A stretch of 64,000 nucleotides of DNA from Hydrangea macrophylla (Eukaryota > Streptophyta > Magnoliopsida > Cornales > Hydrangeaceae): the NCBI GenBank assembly GCA_033977485.1, contig CM066992.1, forward strand, positions 101,568,140-101,632,139, written 5' to 3'. Below the pieces are notes generated by a model. That model ran no database searches and was not told the origin of the DNA. It saw nothing but the letters and a program-made list of their open reading frames with translations. Each line of letters starts with the position of its first letter. Within the stretch, counting starts at the first letter, position 1. Shown one piece after another: positions 37,188-48,400 of the stretch. The translations under genes and the position numbers were made by a program.

Positions 37188-37837
37188 GTTTTTCATGTAT
37201 TCAGAGAATTTTCACTTAATATTTATGTATGCCAAATTTATGTGTTTTGAGAAGAAAAAAAATTAAAAAAAGACGAATAGCAATAAAGACATTGCTACCG
37301 CATTAAGGCTTAGTTTGGCCCCCATTTTGGTGCTTTTCCTTTTTTAAAGCACAATTTCATGTTAATTCATTTGGTAACTAGTTTATGAGCTTTGCAAAAA
37401 TTGAACTTAGGATTTTTTTGGAGAGCTTTAATATTTTTCATATATTCAGTGAAATTTCACTTAACATTTTATGTATATCAAGTGAAATTTAACTTATTAT
37501 TCATGTATGTAAAAACATGAAATTTCATTTAATATTTTTCATGTATTCAGTGAAATTTCACTTGATATTTTCAGTGAAATTTCACTTAATATTTTATGTA
37601 TATCAAGTGAAATTTCACTTACTATTCATGTATGTAAAAACATGAAATTTTTTTTTTCTCAAAACATATCAACAATGGTACTAGTTTTGTAGCTCTCGTC
37701 GACACGATTCCAACGGTATAAAGTTTGCGAAAAATGGAGTTGTAGGTCAAAAGTTATGGACGTTTAAAGTTTAAAAATATTTTTCGAAATTGAAAATAAT
37801 ACAATACAATGCTCGCACGGTGCGAGCAGCCTACAAA

Positions 37838-37890
37838 TGATGACGCGCGCGTGGCGCGCGTGGACGCGCGCGTGTGGCGCGTGGAAGCAG
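37838..37890. repeat. GC-rich GACGCGCGCGTGG direct repeats
   Basis: Units of GACGCGCGCGTGG and GGCGCGCGTGG alternate just inside the right arm of the large element. They are a striking GC island in AT-rich DNA. Confidence 0.7.
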
Positions 37891-38060
37891 TGGCCGGTTG
37901 AGAAATTTTGCTTGGAAGATTCTATGGTACGCGCACTCATACCGTGCGAGCACCAGCTGTCAATTTTTTGTCCTTTTTGGTAAATCGCTTACTAATTTGT
38001 ACTTTAACTTAATAAATGGTGTACTGAGGTCCTTTTTGGTAAATGCCCCTTTAATCTATA

Positions 38061-40185
38061 TCTTTTCATAACCTTTACAACTGCAAGAATCCTAACCATA
38101 AAAGAAGTTATGCATACTTCAGTACAACCATATCTTAAATTAGTTTCGTTAGGATTCTACAATTCATGCTCTCCATAAAACGGAAAAAAAAAATAGGAAA
38201 AAAAAAAAAATCGATAGAAGCTGCAGTTATGGTTTATTGTAGAGTCCTACAATTATAAACAAAGTATTGCTACATCCTTTCTCCAAAGGAAAAAAAAAAA
38301 TATTGCTACACATGCATAGAGTCCAAGAATTGGAAAAAGGTTAAAAGAAAATATGATGATACACATCAGGAATTATGTGGTCCACCAAGAACCCAAAAAA
38401 TAAATAAAAGTGATGTGTAACTATCAATATTAGGGATAGGAAGTGTATTCATTAGAATTTTCATGGACGGATCAAAACAAAAGTGGCATAGCAAAAAAAA
38501 AAAAGTTATTAAATCTTTAAAAAAAAATTATTTAAGTTATTACCAAAAAAAAAAATTTCAAATTCAGCATCTTAAAATTTTGAATACCTACAATTCAACA
38601 CTAAGTTTTAGTAATTAATTTTAAATTTTATCAAACAAAGCACTAAGATTTTAATGGTTTTGTAGAACTGTATCTAATAAATATTTAAATAATAGCATCT
38701 ATACCCCACGCGCGTACATCACACAGGCTACAAATCCAATATTAACAAAAGCGAAATATGGTTAGTTTTGAAAAGTTGCATTTTCGTTTCAAGTGTGAAT
38801 GTAATTAATGCATTCCCCTTTACAAAAGCAATAGTTTGAAAAATGACAAAAATATAAATAAATAAATAGAAAATAATAAATAAAAGTGAAAGAAATAGCT
38901 TGTTCTTGAGGGAAGAGGAGTAGTACAAGGGCGGTTAGTGGAATATCAATATCGGGATAGATAAGACGGAGGTCTAGAAAACCATGTTGTTGACCGGAGT
39001 AGGCTAACTAAGATAAATTAGACGACGAGATGAACTGTACTCATTGCAAACATCCGGAAGTTAAACTCGGTGTCAAATGAACTGTACTCATTGTAAACAT
39101 CTAGAAGTTAAACTCAGGATATGTGAATTAATTTGAATGAATAATTACCGAGTTCAGTAGCTCATGCCAAATTGAAATTCGTATTGCATAGAGATTCATA
39201 TATTGCCCTTAATAATCACTCCTTAATTATCACTTTATGGCTTTATAGATAGAATTATCAATATGTTTAAATAGCCTTGGTATCCAACTACGTGAATATA
39301 ATATGGTAAAAAAATTTGAATTGCAATGAGAGTAATAAAATAATTTATTTAAGTTTTTTGTAAAATTATTTTAGTGATACAATTCTATTGAGATTGACAA
39401 AATTTATTTCTTCTTTCTTCTTCTTCTTTTTTTTTTTTTTTGGTCTAAAAACATGTGCACAGTTAGGTTGGCATTAGCATTTTCCTTTAAATATATGCTC
39501 AATGGCTCATCACTCTTTGGCTGTAGGCATTATAAACTTGACTCAAAAATGCTTTAACAATTATATTAAATTTTAACAATAATTGATGGTATCACATACA
39601 ACTATTGTATCCCATGCTGGTATTGATTGGTGGTACTACAAATTACTGCATGTGATACAATTGACAAAAAATGTTTGGAAATTAAATTTGAAAAGCATAA
39701 TATTACTTGGGCAATATAGGACAACTATACAAATCCTTGGCAACCCAATGGCATCGTGGGCCGTTATCTTAAGGAGGGATAGGCTCATGGGCCCAACGTA
39801 TGGGCTTTGTTTGGGGTGACGGTTAGAGAGCCACTGGGGGTTCTACATCGATATTAAAAGGTGGGAAAAAGTTAAAAATAAATTTACGACATGTTTGGGT
39901 GACCTAGTAATTGAATGCCTCCCTTCACAATCTTCAAAGATTTTTAATGCAGGAATTATTGATTTTTTTTTAATCATTTGGTATAGTAGTCTGTGATGAA
40001 AAGTAGTTTCTAGTCTCGGTAAGGGGTTCAAGATTTGAAACATAGTATGAGATTTGACAAAGAAAGCCATTTTTACCAACTAACCTAAGCGATTGCAAAA
40101 TTATTCGTTTTGAATGATTCGATTTTCAGGAATAGAAATGTCCTTTCATCTTTTTGTGGAGATGCACAGATTTATTATCTTAAAT
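38061..40185. other. AT-rich intergenic stretch, nothing identified
   Basis: A- and T-runs dominate. A short direct repeat 'tgaactgtactcattg..aacatc' occurs at about 39031 and 39078. No gene is supported; the short frames lack any domain. Confidence 0.5.
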
Positions 40186-40190
40186 ACATA

Positions 40191-40640
40191 TTCTCTCTGT
40201 CCCAAATTGTTGGGCACTTTTGGAGAACTCAACTTTTTTAAAGGAACATTATTTATTACACTGTTTTCATATTTAAATATTCTTAGTTTCGACCGGGGCT
40301 TCTAGCCTAGATGGTCATGTACCACCTCTCCTTTGTGGGAGGTGGGGAGTTCGAGTCCCCTCATGGGACTTTGAACAGGGGGTTTCACTCCCCTTCAGCC
40401 AGTGGCTGTCTATCGTGTGTGTGTGTGGCGCCAGTGGGTGCTTTGACTGTAGCAAAAAAAAAAAAAAAAAATATTCTTAGTTTCTAACTTTACCCTTAAT
40501 TTAAACTAAGATTTGTGATAATTGTGAAAAAAAGAAATGGCAAAATAGGAAAGATAAAAAATTTGATGTGTTGACTTTTCAAAATAGACAAGTATTTTGG
40601 GACAACCCAAAGAGTATCCAGCAATTTAGGACGGAGGGAG
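40191..40640. mobile_element. Stowaway (Tc1/mariner) MITE, interrupted by a SINE
   Basis: The left end TTCTCTCTGTCCCAAATTG and the right end CAATTTAGGACGGAGGGAG are the inverted Stowaway termini (canonical CTCCCTCCGTCCC). Flanking TA dinucleotides are at 40189-40190 and 40641-40642. Without the SINE and one target duplication it is about 255 bp. Confidence 0.88.
40291..40470 (+). mobile_element. tRNA-derived SINE (about 180 bp)
   Basis: It starts GACCGGGGCTTCTAGCCTAG (A-box-like TAGCCTAGATGG) and has the B-box-like GAGTTCGAGTCCC about 55 bases further on. It ends in an 18-base A tail. The 16-bp sequence AAATATTCTTAGTTTC is duplicated on both sides (40275-40290 and about 40469-40484), the mark of target-primed insertion. 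It resembles the plant Au-type SINE group. The insertion lies within the Stowaway MITE. Confidence 0.9.
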
Positions 40641-40642
40641 TA

Positions 40643-40945
40643 TCTGTTTGAGAAATGCTATGTAAATTTGAAGGAGAATCGAATTAAAGGGACAACTATT
40701 GATAAGGTGATTTTAGAAATACTTCTGTCCAAATCTCCGCAATGTGTTCGACTAAATGCTTGACCCACATTAGCCCGAAGCATGCAATGACGTCATTGTA
40801 TTTGTCAAGGTAATGCCGGCGGCCTACACTACTTTCTTTGAAGTTTGAACACATTTTGGCTGCCATTTGCCTGCGTGATATTTAGTTCCCCATCTCTATT
40901 TGTGTCTGTGTTGTTGTATACATACAACTATTTGTATATATATAT
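40643..40945. other. Short intergenic stretch
   Basis: No feature beyond a TA-rich run near 40918-40945 was seen. Confidence 0.5.
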
Positions 40946-40948
40946 ACA

Positions 40949-41833
40949 CACATATACACGAGAAATTATTCAATGAGCCCGTCATGCCATGTCACGTCAG
41001 TATATTGACGTGGTGCTACCAGGGGCGGAACTGTGTTGTTGGTGGGGGGTGTCATTGGACCCCTCACATGTGGTAAAATGTTCTTACTAATATACATGTA
41101 TGTGTATTATTTTTCCTATTTGTAGTCTGTTGGCACTTTTAAATAAAAAAAAAAAAAAAAATGCTACCCCTTAGTTATCTTAAATCATTTGATTGCTTTG
41201 TTTCAATTCTAAATTTCAACCATATGTGTTTGAAAATCATTTGAGATACAAAGATTTGGGTAGAATAACATTACTCTGTACAATTAGACCACTCATTATA
41301 ATAAACTCAAACCCCGCCCCACCTCCCCAACAACTCTCAAACAGTACAAAATAACCTGACATAGTAATTTTGTAGTCTTACTGATAAGGGGAAAAAAAAA
41401 GTATATCCATGTATGAATAGAACCAAAAAAATCGCCTCGGGGGCGCTGCCCCCGAACCCTTTAGTGTGTCATTGTTAGATAGCCTACGTAGTAACTCGGC
41501 ACCCCTAAAGGAAAACTCCTGGTCCGCCCCTGGGTGCTACCATTTATTCTTTACCACCCACTTGCCCCCTCCTTTCAGGGAGATCATGACAAGTGTTTAT
41601 CAACTTTCATATTTTAAATTTCACTAACTACTTGTCATGATCTCCTTAAAAGTAAGGGACAAGTGGATAATTAAGATTAAATGGTGCTGGCGTGGCGTGA
41701 CGGGCTCACCGAATAACTTCTCCCTTCGAGAAAATATTGGTTGCAACGGTGACACCACGTCACCGTGTCTATGTGATGTCACCAACCAATCAGCATCCTC
41801 TAATTCATCCATTAAACATCCACAAAAATTACT
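40949..41833. repeat. Repeat copy A (364 bp plus hAT insertion)
   Basis: After removing the hAT element and one duplication copy, this segment is nearly identical to 43757-44119. It contains inverted blocks: TGAGCCCGTCA with 'cgtcacgtcagtatattgacgtggtg', against GTGACGGGCTCA. The whole may be a MITE-like inverted-repeat unit present twice in direct orientation. Confidence 0.85.
41020..41532. mobile_element. hAT-type element inside repeat copy A (513 bp)
   Basis: The left end CAGGGGCGGAACTG and the right end CTGGTCCGCCCCTG are inverted copies. The 8-bp duplication GGTGCTAC (41012-41019 and 41533-41540) is perfect. It is non-coding, and absent from repeat copy B. Confidence 0.92.
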
Positions 41834-42933
41834 TTAACTCCCGGGCTGATCTCGCTTTCGCTTATTTTTGGAAGACTCGTTGCTTTTTTGCCCGGTGTCT
41901 TTGGTCTTCAGAAACTCTTCAATGTCAATGTATTTTCCAACCCTCTCAGAGAGCTCAATCAAAGTTTTCGGTCGGTCTCTGTGGAGCAATACGGCGCACT
42001 TGGTGTGTTGAACTCCCGAGCAGAAGGCTATGATGGCTATTGTCTCGTTCAAATTGCGGATTTGAAGCTACTGTTGGTTGAATCGGTCGATGAACTCCTT
42101 AAGGGACTCATTAGTCCGTTATCTGACTGTCAGTAGCTACATGTCTGGCTTTGGCGGTTCATGCATGCCGGCGAACTGGTTGATGAACTGCTTGCTGAGT
42201 TGTTTGAAACTGCAGACCGATCGGGGTTCCAAGGAGTAAAACCACTGCACGGCAGGACCTGTCAAAGTGCTGGGGAAGGCTAGGCAGTGTAGTTCATCGG
42301 AGTTGGTGGCTAAGGCCATCTTAGCCTTGTAGGCCCGGACGTGGTCGACCGGGCTTCCCGAGCCGTTATAGGGAGGCGAGGCTGCTTAAATTTGCGCGGG
42401 ATGGCAAACCCCGTGATCTGGCTGGAGAACGGTGACTCTGTCTCGGTATTGGCCTGATTCTGAGCGCGGTTTTGACCAAGCTTCTTGGCCACTCCGTCGA
42501 TCCGCTTCTGCAAGTCTTTGATTCGGGCTTCCACTCCTTCCCGACCGGTATCGGTGGAAGTGTTTTTTTCTTTATGTTGGTGTGCTGTCCTCTGGGATCG
42601 GGCTTGGCTATGACTCTGGGTAACCGTGTGCCCAGAGACGACTCGGCTCTTGACCGAGTGACCCTGGACTGATTCCCGGGCCATATGCTCCTGCCTTTCC
42701 TTTCGGGCAGCACGCCCACCGCTGATGTCTCTTGCATCCTCAACACGGGACGGGTTGGCTCGGGCACGTTGTCTGATCAAGATCGGTTCCTGACCGTACG
42801 CAACGTTCCCAGGTCGTTTCCCGGCCCCTGGAGGATTGCTTTGCCGGGCTAGCAGGGCTTCGATCTGTTGCTGGATTTGACGCTGGCCCTCCAAGAATTG
42901 TGTGAAGGTCGCGGTGATCTGCTCAGATGTCAT
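41834..42933 (-). pseudogene. Ty3/gypsy gag remnant (second family)
   Basis: The minus-strand N-terminal part (42933-42310) begins MTSEQITATFTQFLEGQRQI and is rich in R, Q and E with a coiled-coil-like stretch. After a frameshift near 42370 the capsid-type domain continues: DHVRAYKAKMALATNSDELH, LAFPSTLTGPAVQWFYSL, then FKQLSKQFINQFAG. Two or more stops follow before IAFCSGVQHTKCAVLLH and EEFLKTKDTG, the usual end of this gag domain. The sequence stops abruptly at 41834 against repeat A, with no protease, pol or 3' LTR. It is clearly a dead fragment. Confidence 0.9.
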
Positions 42934-43057
42934 GACTGCTGCAGTCGGTGCCGGGGCCGGCGGAACATCCTGGTCGGATTACTGATCAGCCGTCTTACCC
43001 TTCTTCGGTGGCATGACGATCAGTCAAGAGATTTGTTGATGAGAAGACTTGTCGTTT

Positions 43058-43079
43058 CCCACAGACGGCGCCAAACTGA
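43058..43079 (-). other. Primer-binding-site region of the second gypsy element
   Basis: The minus strand reads TTTGGCGCCGTCTGTGGGAA just inside the LTR edge and before gag. TGGCGCCGTCTGTGGG is a common plant gypsy leader sequence. Confidence 0.7.
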
Positions 43080-43752
43080 TGATGCCAGAATTTGGTAAGG
43101 GTGAAGTAGAGCAATTTTAGGAGAGAGAGACTATTTTTTGTATGTGGTTCGGCCCTGTTAATGAAGGTACCTACGTCCACGGGTGTGTCTGAGCACGTTC
43201 ACTAGCAGATCACCGGCGGGCCTGGTGAGCCAACAAAGAGGGGCGGCACTACCAGTAATACCGGCTGGGTGTATGCGTACAATGGTGAATTTTTATAGAG
43301 GCGCTGTGTAGAGAGTTGGCCCCTTCCATGGAGGGTGAGTGGTCTCTTTTATAGATGTAAGAGACCTACTCGTACATGGATAAGGAAACATAATTCAATT
43401 AATATAGATTGACATTAATTGTAGGGGTTTCCTAATTGGATTAGGAAATAGCTTGCACTTTCCATTAGTCTTCTAGCTTGAGTAGGAAACTGCCCGTAAT
43501 GCTCGGGATCACGCCTGTGACGCTCGGGATCATGCCTGTGGGCCCGGATGGGCTGTTCCCGCGGTGGGATGTCCCTGTGCGATTTTCCCGACCTGTTCGC
43601 CGGGTCGGGGATGAACCGCTCGAGATGCTGAGTAGACTAGACCGCTCAGGATGATGCTTGTCCAAGGAGTTGTGCACGATTTGACCGGGACATGGACTCG
43701 CTGCTGGTTTGAACCGCTCGGTCATAGGATAGAGCCAGATTTGGGTGTATCA
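43080..43752 (-). mobile_element. 5' LTR of the second gypsy element (673 bp)
   Basis: On the minus strand it runs from TGATACACCC (43752) to GGCATCA (43080), i.e. TG...CA ends. It is followed directly by the primer-binding region and the gag frame. It is more GC-rich than its surroundings. No matching 3' LTR was found in the window. Confidence 0.8.
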
Positions 43753-43756
43753 TATT

Positions 43757-44119
43757 TATACACACATATACACGAGAAATTATTCAATGAGCCCGTCACA
43801 CCACGTCACGTCAGTATACTGACGTGGTGCTACCATTTATTCTTTACCACCCACTTGCCCCCTCCTTCCAGGGAGATCATGACAAGTGTTTATCAACTTT
43901 CATATTTTAAATTTCACTAACTACTTGTCATGATATCTTTAAAAGTAAGGGACAAGTGGATAATTAAGATTAAATGGTGCTGACGTGGCGTGACGGGCTC
44001 ACCGAATAACTTCTCCCTTTGAGAAAATATTGGTTGCAACGGTGACACCACGTCACCGTGTCTATGTGATGTCACCAGCCAATCAGCATCCTCTAATTCA
44101 CCCATTAAACATCCACAAA
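43757..44119. repeat. Repeat copy B (363 bp)
   Basis: Direct repeat of copy A without the hAT insertion. It starts 'cacacatatacacgagaaatt' and ends 'aacatccacaaaaatta'. Differences from copy A are only scattered substitutions. Inverted TGAGCCCGTCAC/GTGACGGGCTCA blocks suggest it could fold as a hairpin. Confidence 0.85.
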
Positions 44120-45460
44120 AATTATTTAGCATAAACGTCACACCACTATGTGGTGTTGTAACCTTTTAATCTTTACCAAAGATATGCCCCCTATTTTCAG
44201 GGGAATGATGACGATTTGTCATCTGACAACTACATGTCATGATTCCCTATAAATAGGAGACATATGTATGCTCTAGATTAAAATATCACACCATCAGCAT
44301 GTTTCCGTAGTGTAACTGTCACACTTAGACTTGTGCCTGGATTAATGATCATATTATATGTACGGTGAGCTTAGATGTCATACAGTTGAGATGACCCAAG
44401 ACTCGTGCGGCTCGCGCCTGGATTAGTGATGTTATTTGGCCTATTAGCTTTGATGGGTCAAATGGGTTAGCAGTAAAATATGTTACTTTGAATTTATCTA
44501 CAACTTAAGCTAAAGCAGGCCAATCGTGGTATGCCTGCAGGACACGGAACAAAGACTAATCAGAGTGTTAATATATCCATTATGGGATTAGCAGAGAACA
44601 CTTTTTAACTCTACATATTGTGATGTTTTAGATCTGAACTCCTGAGTTTACCCAATGCTCATGAGTTCTTCCTTTACTAATTACTGACTTCATATGATCC
44701 TAACCACAATTACAGTTTGGTGAACCAAATGTTTTTGGACATTGGTACTTAAGTCAAACAACAATACCTGTAATATTCCCAAGAAAATGGAACATTCTTA
44801 TTAGATCATATGTCAAAAGAAGCATAAACTTGAATACGGCGAAACATTTATGCAGATGCTTTAGTTTTTGAAGTTGGTTTCCCTTAAAATCTTCGGAAAG
44901 GTATTCCAAATATCTTGGGATCAAAAAACAAGAGGAAATGGATAAGGTTTAGTCTTCAATGACAGAGAGCTTCCAAAATTGTACCTTGGAATGCCACACT
45001 TACAGTCTGCCATTCATCTGCAACAGCAACGGGTTTTAATTTGTTTGAGCATGTATTATAATATTGTTCAGTGCATGTGTTCTCGCTTTTGTGCGTGTGC
45101 CGTCCTTTTACATCGTACGACAAATGGGAAAAGAGGGTGGAAAGGACAAAGAAGGGCTCCCAAGAGTTATGCTTTGTTTGTTTAGTGTGAATGGGTCATT
45201 ATATAATCTTCTAGTTGGTACATATATTATAGGATTCTTAAGTTTTACTATCTTCTGTATTTGTCTTTCATTTTCAGTTGATGTTTCCAATGAGTCTTGT
45301 CTGGTACAAACAAGCAACAAAGTCATGAGTTGGATTTCTCTCTGTAGATTGGATTATGACTTTTTCTTTCCCTCGATAGTATAGTACTTATAGTCTCTCT
45401 TTGTCACATTCATCTGCAACTAACTCTCAACCTTCTCCACCTTCCAATCTTTGAAGGAAC
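44120..45460. other. Upstream region of the COBL gene
   Basis: No coding feature is supported. The 100 bases before the ATG are pyrimidine-rich ('cttataGTCTCTCTTTGTC', 'ccttctccaccttcc'), as in many plant 5' leaders. A TATA-like 'gtatagtactta' lies near 45378, but I would not call a promoter on that alone. Confidence 0.4.
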
Positions 45461-48400
45461 ATGGTGTTTATCCTTTCTCGTGTATGGCGCTTTGTACTGA
45501 TGTTGATGTTGTTAGTTTCTATGTGCATTTTATCAGGCATCACTCTTTTGCCCTTTTCTTGCTTCTTTGATATCATTTTCAGGAGAGAGAAATATATTCC
45601 TTTTTCGGCCAAGTTAAATGCCTTTCTATTGTTTGCAGATTTCTATGATCCCTTGGATCCAAACGGAAACATTACGGTTACTTTCGACATACTTCAATAT
45701 ACAGACGACGGTTATGTGGTTTGTATTCTAATTCTTTATCTGCTTAGGACTGCTTTGTAATCGTTTAGCAGAATCATCAATTATTTTGAAGTTCATTGCA
45801 GATGTTCAATTTTCAGAATAAGTATAAGTGGTAAACATCTAAGAAGGTGTTTCAGCATCGTTGAAAAGTATTATGGTTCATATTCTATCTAGTAATCTGC
45901 TTAGGGATGATTTGTGTTGTTATATGGTTTAGTTGCATCATCAGTTATTTTTCAAGTAAATTGCAGATGTTAAAGATTCAGAATATGTAAGTGGTAAACA
46001 TCTAAGGATGTGTTTGAGCATCCTTTTTTATTATGTATAATGTTTCTTCTTCTTCTTCTTCTTCCTTTTTTTTTTTTTTTTTCAAGTGGATCAACTTTAA
46101 CATATAAATTGGGTGTTTAGCAAATTCTCTTAGAAATATCGTTAACAAACTTATCCTACACATCCATAAACTGTAGAAAAGTATTAAGGTTTTATTTATT
46201 TTTTTTAATTTTTTTATTTTTAAATCTAGGGATTTGAAATGGAGGGATTTGAGTTCAGTAATGTAAAGGGTATAAATTGGATCTATCTTTCATAGCTTAT
46301 AAATATATTTAGGGAAGATTTTAGTTAAATTTTGGAATGTTATATTGGTAGATTTGAAAGAATCGGTGCACAAAGTAATTTTAAAATCCATGCCAATTAG
46401 GATCCGTCCCAATTTATTCTATTTTCTACCTCAGGTTGTCTTATCCAACTTATATATACCTGTCTTTGTGCCGATTGGTGTTTTTGTCACCATTATTACC
46501 AATACTAATAACTACGAAGTTTCTTTAACTACTTGTCCTATCTTCTATTTAAGAAGAAAGAACTGAATTATGAAGCATCGTAAAGGAGAAAATGATATCC
46601 AAAGTCCAAACAAGTAGAGGAATTAATATGAGGATCTTTTTTTTTTTTTTTTTTTTTCTTTTCTTTTTTTTTTCTTTGGCAGTTTTATGGGTGGAGAGAC
46701 TAAAAAATACTGTACAGCTAAACCCCCAAAACCCAAGCTAAACTCCTAATATTGCGTAATTCTCTTTGATATCGAATGGATTGCAGTAGCTTCCGTTTAG
46801 CCCCAAGTCAGTACTACCATTGGTTCTGCTGGTTTTTCAATTTGATCTCTTCTTATGAAGAGGACAATAAATTTTGTAATCTCATGCATGAGATGGGAAT
46901 AGGTTATGGTCCCAACACGCCACTCTGGAATCATACTTGCTCATATGTTATGAAAAATTAGTTAGTTTGGATAAAACTACTATCCCTCAACCATCTTGGA
47001 CAGTTGGACGGATCAAGAAATGGTATAAGATATAATCCCTCCGTCCTATTATGTGTCCATCTTTCCTTTTTAGGATGTTCCAAAATTGTTGTCCACTTTC
47101 CTAAATTAGTATGCAAAATTTACTTAGTTTCCCAAACTACCCTTCCTTGCCATCAACACCAAAACAAAACAAAAAAAGAAAGTGCAATGATTATGGCCAA
47201 TTGTGGAAAGTAGGTGTAGATTTTTTTTGTCCCCTTAAATAGTTGGATTCCCCAAGATTGACACATAAAATGGGACGGAGGGAGTATAAGGATAAATGAT
47301 AATTAATAAACTTTACAGTTTGAGTTATGAGTGAGAACTACTGTTTTGTGTCATTGGAAGGACATATAACTACTAAAAATATTTCATTTACAAGGGAACT
47401 AAACACTTATCAAGTTATACAAATAGCAGGCAGTCAGGCACTCGTTTCACGAGTTTGACAGCATCATTATCTTTTAAGTAGTAACAAAGAAATCCACATC
47501 ATGGTGAAAATAAAGGAGCTATCTTCTTTAACTGGCCATTAAATTTTGGGGATTAATACAAGGAGCCAACTTGCATTCTCTTAAGTATTTAGACTAACTA
47601 TAAACTGAGTGGGTGTATGTATAATGTATGTAGCTAAGAGTAATTTTATCACTGCTCTGAGCTCTCACACTAGTTCTTGTTGTACATGATGATAATTCTC
47701 TAACCTATGAAGCACTGACACTACAAAAACGGCGTTGTACCAGTCTATGACATGGCTTGGTTGTCTCCTGATATTTTATTTTATATTAGACTTTTCAGTG
47801 TCGATCATAGCGGTTTTTTTTTAATGTCTTTATTTACAGTGTATGGTATGCTTTACTGTGCTGCATCCTTTTTAATGTTATATAGAGCTATGGTGTCTTT
47901 GAATGTTTAGACAAACAATTTTTTTGACTGATAAGTATCATACACATTTTTCGAATATCTTCTAGTTCACCATTAAATAAAAATCTTTGAAAAAAAATTG
48001 AGATTTGGCCATATGTCTGCAGTGATTGTGTCCTTACTTGAGTGGTGTTTGCAGGCAAGGGTAACCCTCCATAACTACTATCAATATCGCCACGTGGACA
48101 AACCGGGGTGGCAGCTCGGGTGGTTATGGGCGAAAGACGAGGTGATCTTGTCAATGTCCGGTGCTGTGGCCACCCAACAAGGAAATTGCACATCATTCAA
48201 TCACCAGACACCAGCACACTGCTGCAAGAAAGACCCTACTATAGTTGATCTCATGCCTGACGCCTTGCCCCAATACATGTCACAGGACTGCTGCCACGGT
48301 GGCGTCCTTGCCGCCTGGGCTATCGACCCTTTGAGGTCATTCTCTTCTTTCGAGATTAAAGTTGGAAACTTGGGCAGTAATACCTCAGGGTACAACCCTT

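Larger units (their letters stand above)
31660..38060. mobile_element. Large element with ~300-bp inverted ends, MULE-like, split by a solo LTR
   Basis: The left arm (about 31665-31965) and right arm (about 38000-37665, inverted) share AAAAAGGACAAAA, CATACGGTAT/CGCACGGTAT, TATACCGTTGGAA and GTGTCGACGAGAGCTACAAAAC blocks. Identity is roughly 80 percent by eye. Inside are many AAGTGAAATTTCACTT palindromes and a direct repeat of about 215 bp (near 32560-32770 and 37195-37410) containing half a Harbinger-type MITE. No transposase was found. Long inverted ends fit a non-autonomous MULE, but the outermost bases and target duplication could not be fixed. Confidence 0.6.

Noticed and set aside
40291..40360. 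A functional tRNA gene
   Set aside because: A- and B-box-like motifs are present, but the sequence does not fold as a tRNA and ends in a poly(A) tail with a target duplication, so it is a SINE.
41636..43098. Plus-strand frames over the second gag
   Set aside because: They are shadows of the minus-strand gag, lacking any domain.
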